From Olleya sediminilitoris (lineage in GTDB: Bacteria > Bacteroidota > Bacteroidia > Flavobacteriales > Flavobacteriaceae): 64,000 nucleotides of DNA. The DNA lies in contig NZ_JAEMEF010000005.1 of assembly GCF_016785945.1 (NCBI RefSeq), forward strand, positions 124,001 through 188,000. The letters are read 5' to 3'. The notes under the pieces are model-generated. The model made no database searches. It saw only the letters and a program-made list of their open reading frames with translations, and was not told the origin of the DNA. Position 1 is the first letter of the stretch; every line of letters starts with the position of its first letter. Both the position numbers and the translations under genes were made by a program. Positions 8,231 through 17,894 of this stretch are shown piece after piece.

Positions 8231-9433
8231 ATGAAATTTTTAATAATAGCTCAAGATTTAAGGCATACAGGCACAAGTGAAGGTATAGTATCTCGTTCAT
8301 TTATTGCAAATTTAAGAGACATATATCCGCAAGCGATTATTGATGTTTTTTATATAAAAAGTCATGATTCGCATGATTGTAATGAGCTTTTAGGTGCAGA
8401 TTCTATAGTAGAATATACAATACCTAGAAAAATACCTTTAGTAACAAAGTGGTTAAACAAAGTATATTGGCGTTTGTTTAATGAGTCTTTACGGGAACGT
8501 TACATACAAAACTTATACAAAAAGAAAATAGCAACAATAGATTACAAGGCCTATAACCATGTGTTTATTAGAAGCTCTGGTTTAGAGTATGAAACACTAT
8601 TAGCCTGTAACAATTTACCCATTTTAAAACAAGCCATAATAAATTTTCATGATCCTTATCCTAATTTTTGGGATACTGGTTCGAACATTAAATTATCTAA
8701 TTTAGAATTGTTTAGGTTAAAACGAATAAAAGCAGTGGTTGAACAGGCTAAAGTATGTATAAGCCCATCAACTTATTTATCTAGAGATTTAACTGTACTT
8801 TATGGTTCTAATAAGGTTTTTAAAACACTACCACATCAATTTAATAAAACGGCATTTAACTTTGAACAAGTAAAACATGTAAGAGAAAAACAAAAACCTT
8901 GCTGTATTATGTATCACGGTACACTACAATTAGGGCGCGATATGGATACTGTTTTAGATGCTTATGTAGATTGTATAAACAAAGATTTTAATATAAAGAA
9001 TAATTCAGAATTTGTGTTACGTTTAAAAAGTAATCAATACAGTAGGCTAAAAGCAAAATATGAAGCTGTTTCTAATATTATAATACTTGAAGCTAATGAT
9101 TTTTCAAGTTCGTATATAGAACAAAGCCAGCACTCTAACATTTTAATAATTCTTGAAAATAATAGCGGTTATAGTAATATTTTGCCAGGAAAAATACCTG
9201 TTGCAGCTGCTACAGGATGCCAAATATTAAATATTTGTCCAAAAGAAAGCGAAACACGACATATAACAATTAATGAAACCTGTATCGCTACTAGTACAAA
9301 TAAAAGTGAAATTGCTACCCAATTAGAAGCATTAATAAAACTTCAATTAGATCATGCTCCGGCGATTTTGGCATATGGTGATTATTTTAGTGTAGACCAA
9401 TTTAAATCTAGTATTCAAGATATTTTAAACTAA
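8231..9433 (+). CDS. GT-B-fold (GT4-like) glycosyltransferase
   Basis: A 400-residue protein with the two-lobed layout of GT-B enzymes. The N-terminus (MKFLIIAQDLRHTGTSEG) reads as a first Rossmann strand with a donor/acceptor loop. VCISPSTYLS near the middle is the usual end of the N-domain. SGYSNILPGKIPVAAATG near residue 310-330 corresponds to the nucleotide-binding region of GT4 enzymes. The classic E-x7-E is not obvious, so assignment stays at fold level. It lies 9 bp after the previous gene and 10 bp before the next. Confidence 0.7.
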   Translation: MKFLIIAQDLRHTGTSEGIVSRSFIANLRDIYPQAIIDVFYIKSHDSHDCNELLGADSIVEYTIPRKIPLVTKWLNKVYWRLFNESLRERYIQNLYKKKIATIDYKAYNHVFIRSSGLEYETLLACNNLPILKQAIINFHDPYPNFWDTGSNIKLSNLELFRLKRIKAVVEQAKVCISPSTYLSRDLTVLYGSNKVFKTLPHQFNKTAFNFEQVKHVREKQKPCCIMYHGTLQLGRDMDTVLDAYVDCINKDFNIKNNSEFVLRLKSNQYSRLKAKYEAVSNIIILEANDFSSSYIEQSQHSNILIILENNSGYSNILPGKIPVAAATGCQILNICPKESETRHITINETCIATSTNKSEIATQLEALIKLQLDHAPAILAYGDYFSVDQFKSSIQDILN

Positions 9434-9443
9434 ATTTTAAAAG

Positions 9444-10166
9444 ATGATATTAAAACGATTCATTAATTTAATTAAAGATAATAGAGAAAGGCATAAACGA
9501 ACCGAAAAACTAACCAATGAAGTTATTTGGGCAAATGTTTTTCATGATAGTATTAGAGGTGTAGATTGCTTAAATAATTTATCTATTAATGTAGGACGAT
9601 GGGCTGGAAACTATTCTTTTTTTTATATTTTAAAACGTATTTTATTTGATGTAAAACCACAATCTATATTAGAATTGGGCTTGGGAGAAAGTTCTAAATT
9701 TATTTCTACATTAATTAAAAATGATATTATAAATGCATCGCATGTTATTATAGAGCATGATCGTGAATGGATTAATCGTTTTAATACTAACTTTTCTTTA
9801 TCAAATCAATCTAAGATAATAAACCTTCAAACAGCAAATAAATCAATATTTAACAAAGAATATTTAGGTTATGTTGATATTGAAAATATAACCAATGATT
9901 TTAGTTTATATATCATAGATGGACCATTTGGAAGTAAAAACTATTCTCGATTTGATATTGTTAATCTGGCTAAACAATTTAATGAAAAAAAAGAGTTTAT
10001 AATTATAATTGATGATTATAATAGAAATGGAGAAAAAGAAACAGCCCAAGAGTTGCTAAAAGTTTTAGAAGAAAACAATATTGCAGTAAAATCTAAAAAT
10101 TACGATGGGATAAAAAGCCAATTAGTAATTGCTACAAAAGCCTTTGAAATGGCTTTAACCTTATAA
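9444..10166 (+). CDS. Class I SAM-dependent methyltransferase-like protein
   Basis: 240 residues. SILELGLGESSKF (about 74-86) is a glycine-rich SAM-binding motif I. VIIEHDREW (about 101-109) supplies an acidic residue at the expected end of strand 2, and LYIIDGPFG plus FIIIIDDYNR look like later Rossmann strands. No subfamily is recognised. Its place among glycosyltransferases suggests sugar modification, but a non-methylating Rossmann protein is possible. No membrane segment. Confidence 0.6.
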   Translation: MILKRFINLIKDNRERHKRTEKLTNEVIWANVFHDSIRGVDCLNNLSINVGRWAGNYSFFYILKRILFDVKPQSILELGLGESSKFISTLIKNDIINASHVIIEHDREWINRFNTNFSLSNQSKIINLQTANKSIFNKEYLGYVDIENITNDFSLYIIDGPFGSKNYSRFDIVNLAKQFNEKKEFIIIIDDYNRNGEKETAQELLKVLEENNIAVKSKNYDGIKSQLVIATKAFEMALTL

Positions 10167-10176
10167 AGTATTAATT

Positions 10177-11160
10177 ATGAGAAAAGGTGTGAACCCACAA
10201 AAAAAACAAGATGTTATTGAAGTAGATTCAATACATAGAATTATTCTTGTTGTATACATACCAAATAATATTTCGTTTTATAAAAATAGTTTTGAAGTTT
10301 TTAAATTGTGTTTAGAATCGTTGATAAAAACAATTAACTCTCAAGCGAAAATAACAGTAGTAAACAATGGTTCAAACGAACAAGTAACACAGTATATTTA
10401 TAAAAAACACCAAGAAAAATATATAGATACACTTATACACCATAATACAAATATTGGTAAAATAGATGCTTTACTTGGAGCAGCAAGAGGCGCGCGAGAA
10501 AAATATATAACATTATCAGATGCTGACGTATTATTTAAAACAGGATGGATGGAAGAGGTGACCTCTGTTTTTAATAATTTCAAAAATGTTGGTTCTGTAT
10601 CTCCTATTTCAGTAAGAAATGCAGAAACTTATGCTACTAGTAGCGGAATGTTAAAAGTATTAACCAAGCAATTAAAATTTGAATATAAAGCAATACCAGA
10701 AAATTTTGAAGATTTTAATAGGTATATGAGTAGTATAAATTGGGATTTAGAAACAAAGCCAAATTTGAAATGGCCAGTAGTAGAATCTAATTCAATTAAA
10801 GCTAATCTTGGTAGTGGTCATCAAGTTTTAACAATTGATAGGGATTTGTTATTTTCTTACATACCAACAAGTCCATCATATATTTTAATTGGAAGAAATT
10901 CTGTAAATGATTTTATAGATGACCCAATTAATAAATCTGGTAAGTTAAGATTGTCTACTTATAATAATTTTGCATATCATATGGGGAATACTGTAGAAAA
11001 ATGGATGGTACAAGTTCAAGAAGAAAACATGAACAATATAAATAACATAGAAATAAAAGATTACAAGTTAACGTATCCTTTTAAATTAACAAGTCATAAA
11101 ATTTATACTTTAAAACGATTATTTATAAAAAAACTATTTCTTCTCTTTTTTAAGAGGTAG
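10177..11160 (+). CDS. GT2-like glycosyltransferase
   Basis: GT-A-fold enzyme of 327 residues. After a ~20-residue leader, IILVVYIPN and ITVVNNGS (about 59-66) form the N-terminal half. GKIDALLGAARGAREKYITLSDAD (starting about 94) ends in DAD (115-117) as the metal motif. The spacing is that of GT2 enzymes, though the first strand is atypical (YIPN in place of IPTYN). Eleven bp follow the methyltransferase-like gene. The C-terminus is basic and hydrophobic, possibly membrane-associating. Confidence 0.78.
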   Translation: MRKGVNPQKKQDVIEVDSIHRIILVVYIPNNISFYKNSFEVFKLCLESLIKTINSQAKITVVNNGSNEQVTQYIYKKHQEKYIDTLIHHNTNIGKIDALLGAARGAREKYITLSDADVLFKTGWMEEVTSVFNNFKNVGSVSPISVRNAETYATSSGMLKVLTKQLKFEYKAIPENFEDFNRYMSSINWDLETKPNLKWPVVESNSIKANLGSGHQVLTIDRDLLFSYIPTSPSYILIGRNSVNDFIDDPINKSGKLRLSTYNNFAYHMGNTVEKWMVQVQEENMNNINNIEIKDYKLTYPFKLTSHKIYTLKRLFIKKLFLLFFKR

Positions 11161-11174
11161 TTAAATTTACTTAA

Positions 11175-12086
11175 ATGCATCATCAACAATTCGCCATATT
11201 AATCACCACAAGAAATAGACTTGAAGATTTAAAGATCACTTTAGGTGAAATTTCCTATTTATTAAATAATGAAAACGTAGCATGTATTATTTGTGATGAT
11301 GGTTCTACCGATGGCACATTCCAGTATTTAAAAGATAATTATAAGCAAATACAGGTTATACAAAACAAAACAAGTAAAGGTTTAATTTTTAGTAGAAACC
11401 GTTTATTGAATTTAACCACAGCAGCTTATGCTATCACTTTAGATGATGATGCCCATATTGTTACTAATAACCCCTTAGAAATTATTGATGATTTTTTTAT
11501 AAATAATAGTCAATGTGCAGTAATAGCAGGTAGGATTTTTTGGGGGAAAGACTTACCTTGTAATCTTGCAGATGCCTCGAGTAGTACACGCGTAAAAAGT
11601 TTTGTAGGTTGCGGTCATGTTTGGCGTATGGATGCGTGGCGAAGTATACCAAATTATCCTGATTGGTTTGTGTTTTATGGTGAGGAGGAGTTTGCAAGCT
11701 TTCAATTGTTTAAAAATGAATGGGAAGTATGGTATGTTCCAGCTCTATTTATACAGCATCGCGTTGATGTGAAATCCAGAAAAAAGAAAAAAGATTATAC
11801 TACAAGGTTAAGACGCTCCTTAAGGTCTGGTTGGTATTTGTATTTTATGTTTTATCCCTTACATTTAATACCTAAAAAGTTTTTATATACCTTGTGGATG
11901 CAATTAAGATTAAAAGTGTTTAAAGGTGATTTTAAAGCTTTGAAAGCAATAATTTTAGCGTTGTTTGATTTAATTATTAATCTACCAAAATGTATAAACA
12001 TTAATAGTAGGCTATCTTTAAATGAATATCAAAAAATTGAAGAATTGAAAAATAGTAAAATATATTGGAAACCAAAGGAAGTATGA
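11175..12086 (+). CDS. GT2-family glycosyltransferase
   Basis: FAILITTRNR (about 6-15), DDGSTDGT (41-48), KGLIFSRNRLL (about 68-78) and LDDDAH (89-94) follow the GT2 order and spacing, and YGEEEFASF further along is the catalytic-base ED/EE region. The 303-residue size is normal. The RRSLRSGWYLYFM segment near residue 215 is a basic-hydrophobic patch often seen before the C-terminal membrane anchor of rhamnosyl- or galactosyl-type enzymes. It lies 14 bp from its upstream and 34 bp from its downstream neighbour. Confidence 0.88.
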   Translation: MHHQQFAILITTRNRLEDLKITLGEISYLLNNENVACIICDDGSTDGTFQYLKDNYKQIQVIQNKTSKGLIFSRNRLLNLTTAAYAITLDDDAHIVTNNPLEIIDDFFINNSQCAVIAGRIFWGKDLPCNLADASSSTRVKSFVGCGHVWRMDAWRSIPNYPDWFVFYGEEEFASFQLFKNEWEVWYVPALFIQHRVDVKSRKKKKDYTTRLRRSLRSGWYLYFMFYPLHLIPKKFLYTLWMQLRLKVFKGDFKALKAIILALFDLIINLPKCININSRLSLNEYQKIEELKNSKIYWKPKEV

Positions 12087-12120
12087 GTATTACCTTAAAT
12101 AAATATTCATTATAATAAAT

Positions 12121-12891
12121 ATGATTGACCATTTTAAAAATAAAATTTCAGAAGTAAAACGATTAAAATTAAAGTATAAGTTACGAGCTTACAAAGCAAT
12201 GTTTTTCCCGTTTAATTTGTCTAAAATTGCTTTTCTTCATAAAACAGATAAATTTGGTAGACATAACTATACTCCTCATTATCAAAAACATTTTAGAAAA
12301 TATAAATTCAAAAGAAATACAATATTAGAGATTGGTGTTGGTGGATATAAATCCCCTTTTAAAGGTGGTAATTCATTACGTATGTGGAAAAGTTATTTTC
12401 CTTTCTCAAAAATATTTTCATTAGATATTTATGATAAATCTTTTTTAGAAGAACGCAGAATTAAAATATTTCAAGGTAGTCAAGTCGATATCCCATTTCT
12501 AGATAAAATAACAACTGAAACTGGTGATTTTGATTTAATTATAGATGATGGAAGCCATATAAATGAGCATGTAATAGAAAGTTTCAAATATTTCTTTCCT
12601 AAATTAAAAAAAGGAGGTATTTATGTAGTAGAAGATACACAAACCTCTTATTGGGAAGACTATGGTGGAAATTCAACTAATTTAGATAGTAAACATACAA
12701 TTTATGGTTTTTTTAAAAGTTTAATTGATGGCTTGAATAATGAAGAATTTTTAATCGAGGGTTATAAAAAAACTTATTATGATAAGCATATTATTTCAAT
12801 GCACTTTTACCATAATATGGTTTTTATTTATAAAGGTGATAATGATGAAAAATCGAATTATGTTATAAATAATAAGAAACCAAATGCCTAA
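12121..12891 (+). CDS. MycE-like class I sugar O-methyltransferase
   Basis: 256 residues matching the family that includes mycinamicin sugar methyltransferase MycE. Visible are HKTDKFGRHNYTPHYQKHF (40-58), SAM motif ILEIGVGGY (68-76), GGNSLRMWKSYFP (82-94), LDIYDKS (101-107), QGSQVD (118-123) and IIDDGSHINEH (140-150), then GGIYVVEDTQTSYW. DDGSH carries the metal-binding and catalytic residues of that family. The probable role is O-methylation of a sugar in the glycan. It overlaps the next gene by 8 bp (ATGCCTAA). Confidence 0.87.
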   Translation: MIDHFKNKISEVKRLKLKYKLRAYKAMFFPFNLSKIAFLHKTDKFGRHNYTPHYQKHFRKYKFKRNTILEIGVGGYKSPFKGGNSLRMWKSYFPFSKIFSLDIYDKSFLEERRIKIFQGSQVDIPFLDKITTETGDFDLIIDDGSHINEHVIESFKYFFPKLKKGGIYVVEDTQTSYWEDYGGNSTNLDSKHTIYGFFKSLIDGLNNEEFLIEGYKKTYYDKHIISMHFYHNMVFIYKGDNDEKSNYVINNKKPNA

Positions 12892-13684
12892 ACCAAACAT
12901 AGCCATAATAACCACTGTTGCTAATTTTGAATTGTATAATATTACTTCAAAACTATTTCCCCAAAACATACGAAAGTATGTGATTGATGGAAGAAATGGA
13001 ATGCATGGTATAAGTAGTATTTATTATATGTTTGAGAAGCTAAAAGATGAAAATATCGATTGGTTAATTATGGCAGATGAAGATGTTATTTTTAATGATA
13101 GTGAAATTGTTTTTTCGATAATAGAAACAATGAAAACCAATAATTATAGTGTGGCTGGTGTTCGAGATGGAGGTGTAATAAAACACAGAACGTTTAATCC
13201 TTATATGATAAATACTTTTTTTTCAATTCTAAATTTTAGAGAAGTGTTAAGTATTTGGGATAAAAAAGAGTTACAAAAGAATCAATATATTGTTAAAAAT
13301 GAATTTTCAAATCAAGATTTAAACCTTGAAGGACAATATGATGTTAGTAGTTTGTATGAACCTTATTATTGTTTTTATCTCTGGTTGAAAAGACTGAACA
13401 AAAAAATTCTATATTTAGATGCGAATATGCATCCAGATACTATATCTAATACAGTTTTGTTTAGAAATAAAGTTTTTTTATGCCATACCTGGTATGCCAG
13501 AAGTTATGGTAAAAATGAAAAACATACAAACAGAATAGATGTTATACTTAACAAAAATAAGGTGGCAATAGATAGTGGATTAAACAAACAAGATTATATC
13601 CTGTATAAAGCACCATTTTTTGCCTTAGAACAAAAAACCAACAAGTTTTTAAAAAAAATTAAACGTAAATTAAAAATAGCATAA
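12884..13684 (+). CDS. Probable GT-A-like glycosyltransferase, family not recognised
   Basis: 266 residues. The N-terminus IAIITTVANFELYN, then DWLIMADEDVIF (59-70) with DED at 65-67 resembling a GT-A metal motif, suggest a nucleotide-sugar transferase; the W-x-x-M-A-D-E-D context is characteristic of GT-A strands. No standard GT2 opening is visible. Its TAA stop (13682-13684) is in the same frame as neuA, which follows after one codon with no ATG, GTG or TTG at the expected place. Readthrough would fuse the two proteins. Confidence 0.6.
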   Translation: MPKPNIAIITTVANFELYNITSKLFPQNIRKYVIDGRNGMHGISSIYYMFEKLKDENIDWLIMADEDVIFNDSEIVFSIIETMKTNNYSVAGVRDGGVIKHRTFNPYMINTFFSILNFREVLSIWDKKELQKNQYIVKNEFSNQDLNLEGQYDVSSLYEPYYCFYLWLKRLNKKILYLDANMHPDTISNTVLFRNKVFLCHTWYARSYGKNEKHTNRIDVILNKNKVAIDSGLNKQDYILYKAPFFALEQKTNKFLKKIKRKLKIA

Positions 13685-13687
13685 CCT

Positions 13688-14353
13688 ATCAAAACCATCG
13701 CCATTATACCAGCACGAGGCAACTCCAAACGCCTACCTGAAAAAAACATAAAACTTTTGGGTGGTATGCCATTATTAGTGCATAGTATTAAGTATGCTAA
13801 ACAATTTGATTTTATAGACGCTGTATATGTGTCTACAGATTGTGACACTATAAAGGCAATAGCATTAGCGCATGGAGTTAAGGTTATAGACAGACCAGAA
13901 CATTTAGCTGGAGATTTTGAGCCTACAGTAAGCGCATTAAAACATGTTTTAGGAGCTGTAAATACTAAAGTAGATATAGTGGTGTTGTTACAAGCCACTA
14001 ATCCGTTACGACCTAAACTATTATTACAAGATGCATTTACTGTTTTTAATCAAGTAAAAGCAGACAGTTTGTTTACAGTGTCTAAAAATCATCTTAAATT
14101 TGGAACTATAAAAAACGAACAGTTTAAACCATATAATTATAAACCAGGACAGCGTAGTCAAGATTTAGAACCTTTATTTTATGAAAACGGGTTACTATAT
14201 ATCACCAAGGCTAGCTGTATTTTAAATGATGAGATTATAACTAAGGATGCTTATCCTTTAGTCATTGATCATCCTTTTGCAAAAGTTGATATCGATACAC
14301 AAGACGATTTTGATTATGCTGCGTTTATGCTAAACCATTATAATAATGAGTAA
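13688..14353 (+). CDS. neuA: CMP-nonulosonate (sialic/legionaminic acid) cytidylyltransferase
   Basis: Activates a nonulosonic acid with CTP before transfer. The essential N-terminal nucleotide-binding signature [14 protein letters not shown] (residues 7-20) is encoded only if translation begins at or near ATC 13688. The first canonical start, TTG at 13757, would delete it. Downstream, [30 protein letters not shown] and FYENGLLYI fit the CMP-NeuAc synthetase family, as does the length of about 221 residues. So the gene is real but its start is abnormal: ATC initiation, readthrough or re-initiation from the upstream stop, or a base error in an original ATG. It overlaps neuB by 8 bp. Confidence 0.88.
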   Translation: MKTIAIIPARGNSKRLPEKNIKLLGGMPLLVHSIKYAKQFDFIDAVYVSTDCDTIKAIALAHGVKVIDRPEHLAGDFEPTVSALKHVLGAVNTKVDIVVLLQATNPLRPKLLLQDAFTVFNQVKADSLFTVSKNHLKFGTIKNEQFKPYNYKPGQRSQDLEPLFYENGLLYITKASCILNDEIITKDAYPLVIDHPFAKVDIDTQDDFDYAAFMLNHYNNE

Positions 14354-15389
14354 TCCATATATAGAGATAGCAGGTAGAAAAGTAGGGCAAGATTTTCCGC
14401 CTTTAGTCATTGCCGAAATAGGTATTAACCATGAAGGTTCTTTACAAGTAGCAAAAGACATGGTAGATGCGGCGCATCGTGCAGGCGTTGAGGTAGTAAA
14501 ACACCAAACCCATATTGTAGCCGATGAAATGAGTGGTGCTGCAAAACAAGTTATTCCTGGTAATGCAGACGTGTCAATATATGATATTATGGAGCGTTGC
14601 TCATTACATGAAGCAGATGAATTAGCGCTTAAGGATTATGTAGAATCAAAAGGGATGATTTTTATTTCTACACCATTTTCTAGAGCAGCAGCAGAGCGTT
14701 TAAAACGTTTTGATATTCCTGCCTATAAAATAGGCTCTGGTGAATGTAATAATTATCCATTACTAGAACACATTGCGCAATTTGGTAAACCTGTTATTTT
14801 AAGTACTGGTATGAATACAATTGCCAGTGTAAAAAAAGCAGTCGCTATTTTTGATAAATATGAAGTACCAGTCGCCTTATTACATACCACCAATTTATAT
14901 CCCACACCAACACATTTAGTACGTTTTGGAGCGATGCTGGAATTACACGAGGCTTTTCCTGATAAGGTCTTTGGGTTGAGTGATCATACTTTAAATAACA
15001 ATGCGTGTTTAGGTGCAGTAGCATTAGGAGGTTCTATTTTAGAACGTCATTTTACAGATCACATGCAACGTACAGGACCAGATATTGTATGTAGTATGGA
15101 TGAACAAGCTTGTAAAGCTCTTATTACAAATAGTGCTGAAATGGCTTTGATGCGAGGCGGTACTAAAGCACCTGCAAAAGAAGAGCAGGTGACTATAGAT
15201 TTTGCTTTTGCAACGGTATGTACTATAAAGCCTATTGCAGAAGGGGAACTCTATACTAAAGATAATATTTGGGTAAAACGACCAGGAACAGGCGCGATTT
15301 TAGCCGATAAGTTTGATAGTATTTTAGGTAAAAAAGCAACCAGATCCATAGCAAATGATGAACAATTAACTTGGGCAGATATTGAGTAA
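14346..15389 (+). CDS. neuB: N-acetylneuraminate (or related nonulosonate) synthase
   Basis: Condenses phosphoenolpyruvate with ManNAc or a related hexosamine to a nine-carbon acid. A TIM-barrel NeuB domain covers about residues 1-280: [12 protein letters not shown] (21-32), [38 protein letters not shown] and ERHFTDH. A C-terminal SAF/antifreeze-like domain follows (about 285-347, [20 protein letters not shown]). The 347-residue length is typical. It sits between neuA and neuC with 8-bp overlaps on both sides. Sequence reading cannot separate sialic from legionaminic acid synthases. Confidence 0.93.
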   Translation: MSNPYIEIAGRKVGQDFPPLVIAEIGINHEGSLQVAKDMVDAAHRAGVEVVKHQTHIVADEMSGAAKQVIPGNADVSIYDIMERCSLHEADELALKDYVESKGMIFISTPFSRAAAERLKRFDIPAYKIGSGECNNYPLLEHIAQFGKPVILSTGMNTIASVKKAVAIFDKYEVPVALLHTTNLYPTPTHLVRFGAMLELHEAFPDKVFGLSDHTLNNNACLGAVALGGSILERHFTDHMQRTGPDIVCSMDEQACKALITNSAEMALMRGGTKAPAKEEQVTIDFAFATVCTIKPIAEGELYTKDNIWVKRPGTGAILADKFDSILGKKATRSIANDEQLTWADIE

Positions 15390-16509
15390 TATTAAAAAAA
15401 TAGCATTTTTAACAGGTACCAGAGCTGATTTTGGTAAAATAAAACCTTTAATTCAAAGCGTAGAGTCTGAAACAGGATTTGAGGCTCATGTATTTGTAAC
15501 AGGTATGCATTTGCTTGAAGCTTATGGTTATACGTTAATAGAAGTAGAACGCTGTGGTTTTAAGCATATTTCTACTTTTAATAATCATACGCATGAAGCT
15601 ACCATGGATTTAACATTAGCAAAAACAATAACAGGTTTTTCTAATTTTATAGCAGAAACACAACCCGACTTAATAGTTATACATGGTGATAGGGTAGAAG
15701 CTTTAGCAGGTGCAATTGTAGGTAGTTTAAATAATGTTTTAGTGGCACATATTGAAGGCGGAGAACTTTCTGGTACTATAGATGAGCTTATACGACATGC
15801 TACAAGTAAAATGAGTCATATTCATTTTGTGGCAAATGCACAAGCCAAGCAGTTACTGGAGCAAATGGGAGAATTGCCAGGTTCTATTTATACTATAGGG
15901 TCACCAGATATAGATGTTATGTTTTCAAGTACGCTACCTAATTTAAGTATCGTTAAGGATTACTATAATATTCCTTTTAAAGATTATGCAGTTGCTATGT
16001 TTCATCCTGTTACGACAGAACATGAAGATATGGAAGACTATGCTCAACAATATGTAGATGCTTTATTGCAAAGTGATAAAGAATATGTGGTGATATATCC
16101 TAATAACGACTTAGGTAGTCAAGCCATATTAAAAGCTTATAAACGTTTAGAAAATAATCCGAAGTTTAGAATATTTCCTTCTATAAGATTTGAATATTTT
16201 TTAACCTTGTTAAAGTATGCTAATTTTATAATAGGTAATAGTAGTGCAGGTGTAAGAGAAGCGCCATATTATGGTATTCCAACAATAAATATAGGCACAC
16301 GTCAAGATAATAGAGCGGTTTTAAATTCAATAATCAATACCAATTACACAAAAGATGCTATTGTTAAGGCTATTTTAAAAGATAAAATAAAACAACCTAA
16401 AGCACTTGATATTTTTGGAAGCGGAAAGAGTGCCGACGCTTTTATTCACTCATTAAAATTAGACCGCTTTTGGGAGATTAACCATCAAAAACAATTTAGA
16501 GCTATATAA
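15382..16509 (+). CDS. neuC: UDP-GlcNAc 2-epimerase, hydrolysing (NeuC/LegG type)
   Basis: Produces ManNAc (or the 2,4-diacetamido analogue) for Neu[14 protein letters not shown] near the N-terminus, [32 protein letters not shown] and the C-terminal [24 protein letters not shown] are signatures of hydrolysing 2-epimerases with a GT-B-like fold. The start is TTG at 15382 inside the end of neuB (TTGAGTAA), mirroring the ATGAGTAA overlap of neuA and neuB. No legB/legC/legH-like genes are in the window, which mildly favours Neu5Ac unless those genes lie elsewhere. Confidence 0.92.
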   Translation: MSNIKKIAFLTGTRADFGKIKPLIQSVESETGFEAHVFVTGMHLLEAYGYTLIEVERCGFKHISTFNNHTHEATMDLTLAKTITGFSNFIAETQPDLIVIHGDRVEALAGAIVGSLNNVLVAHIEGGELSGTIDELIRHATSKMSHIHFVANAQAKQLLEQMGELPGSIYTIGSPDIDVMFSSTLPNLSIVKDYYNIPFKDYAVAMFHPVTTEHEDMEDYAQQYVDALLQSDKEYVVIYPNNDLGSQAILKAYKRLENNPKFRIFPSIRFEYFLTLLKYANFIIGNSSAGVREAPYYGIPTINIGTRQDNRAVLNSIINTNYTKDAIVKAILKDKIKQPKALDIFGSGKSADAFIHSLKLDRFWEINHQKQFRAI

Positions 16510-17894
16510 TGAAAACATTAGGATTGGTAATTACAGATGGTGTTGGCTTTAGAAATTTTATATTAAGTGATTTTTTGAAGGAAGCTGAGCAACAATTTGA
16601 TAACGTTATTATTTTATCATGTTTACCCAAATCTGTATATAAAACGCATACCGACTGTCAAGTTATAGAGTTGGATGTATTTACTGAAGGTTATGCAACC
16701 TGGTTTTTTAGAAAAGCTAAAGAGATTGCCCATTTAAAATTACATGCTAAGGGTAATTTAGGGATTCAGGATAATTTAAAAACTAACAGGTCAACTTTAA
16801 AAACTACTCGTGGTTATGGTACACGCTTTATTTATAAATTAACCACGTTGTTTCATTCAGAGAAAGCGATACAAAAGTTTCAATATTTTCAAAATAAAAC
16901 TTTTGCAAATCATACTATTACAGCGCAATACAAAACTATTTTAGAGGAAGAAGCGATAGATTTATTGTTTTTTACTCACCAACGACCTCCATACATAGCG
17001 CCTTTAGTCTATGCAGCACAGCAATTAAAAATTAAAACAGCAGCTTTTATTTTTAGTTGGGATAATTTAGCGTCTAAAGGCAGGATGGCCTCCAGTTTTG
17101 ATTATTATTTAGTATGGAGTACACTCATGAAAAAGGATTTGTTACAATTTTATAGTACAATACAAGATCAGCATGTAAAAGTTGTAGGTACGCCACAATT
17201 TGAGCCTTATGTATTGCCAAGGTACAAAACCAGTAAAGCCGACTTTATAAAAGCCTTTCGTTTGGATGCTTCATTACAAACCATTTGTTTTAGTTGTGGC
17301 GATAGTTCTACCAGTAAAAATGACGAATTATATATCACAACTATAGCCGAAGCTATAAAAAACCAACAGATACCAGCAGTTAATTTTATAGTAAGAACTT
17401 CTCCAGCTGAAGACCCAAAACGTTTTGATGCTTTGGTAAAAGGGTTTCCTTTTATAAAATGGAATTTTCCTAAATGGGAACAAGTTAGAGCTAACCATCA
17501 AGAGTCTTGGTCGCAACGTATACCATCTACTGAAGATGTAAAACAACTTAGAGCCTTGTTGGAATATTGCGATTTAAATATTAATATGTTGTCTACCATG
17601 AGTTTGGATTTTATGTTATTTGATAAACCCGTAATCAATACTATATTTGGTAATGCTACTAATGGTTTGTATGATGATCAGCGCTTTTTAGGTTATGAGC
17701 ATATTATGCATGTTGTAGATAGTAAAGCGACAAGAATTGTAACTACTACAGCAGAATTAATTCAAGCAGTTAATCATGATTTAACTAAAGATAGCAACAC
17801 TAAAAATCGTAAACAACTTATTGCTCAGCAAATTGGTGTGGACTTAATAAGCACCAGCCAATTGACTGCAAAAACACTAATGCAATGGAGTTAG
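16509..17894 (+). CDS. GT-B-like glycosyltransferase following neuC (candidate nonulosonate transferase)
   Basis: 461 residues with no strong family motif that I recognise. The N-terminus LGLVITDGVGFRNFILSDF and a central KTAAFIFSWDNLASKGRM, then VKVVGTPQFEPY, suggest a two-lobed GT-B protein like the glycerophosphotransferase/UDP-glycosyltransferase group found in flavobacterial surface-glycan loci. LNINMLSTMSLDFMLFDKPVINT matches the donor-side region. Starting on the neuC stop codon (TAATG), it is a reasonable candidate to transfer the CMP-activated nonulosonate, but this is inference from position only. Confidence 0.6.
   Translation: MKTLGLVITDGVGFRNFILSDFLKEAEQQFDNVIILSCLPKSVYKTHTDCQVIELDVFTEGYATWFFRKAKEIAHLKLHAKGNLGIQDNLKTNRSTLKTTRGYGTRFIYKLTTLFHSEKAIQKFQYFQNKTFANHTITAQYKTILEEEAIDLLFFTHQRPPYIAPLVYAAQQLKIKTAAFIFSWDNLASKGRMASSFDYYLVWSTLMKKDLLQFYSTIQDQHVKVVGTPQFEPYVLPRYKTSKADFIKAFRLDASLQTICFSCGDSSTSKNDELYITTIAEAIKNQQIPAVNFIVRTSPAEDPKRFDALVKGFPFIKWNFPKWEQVRANHQESWSQRIPSTEDVKQLRALLEYCDLNINMLSTMSLDFMLFDKPVINTIFGNATNGLYDDQRFLGYEHIMHVVDSKATRIVTTTAELIQAVNHDLTKDSNTKNRKQLIAQQIGVDLISTSQLTAKTLMQWS

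Noticed and set aside
13594-13998. 134-codon - strand frame opposite neuA
   Set aside because: Antisense to the conserved NeuA signature; no family features, so a shadow.
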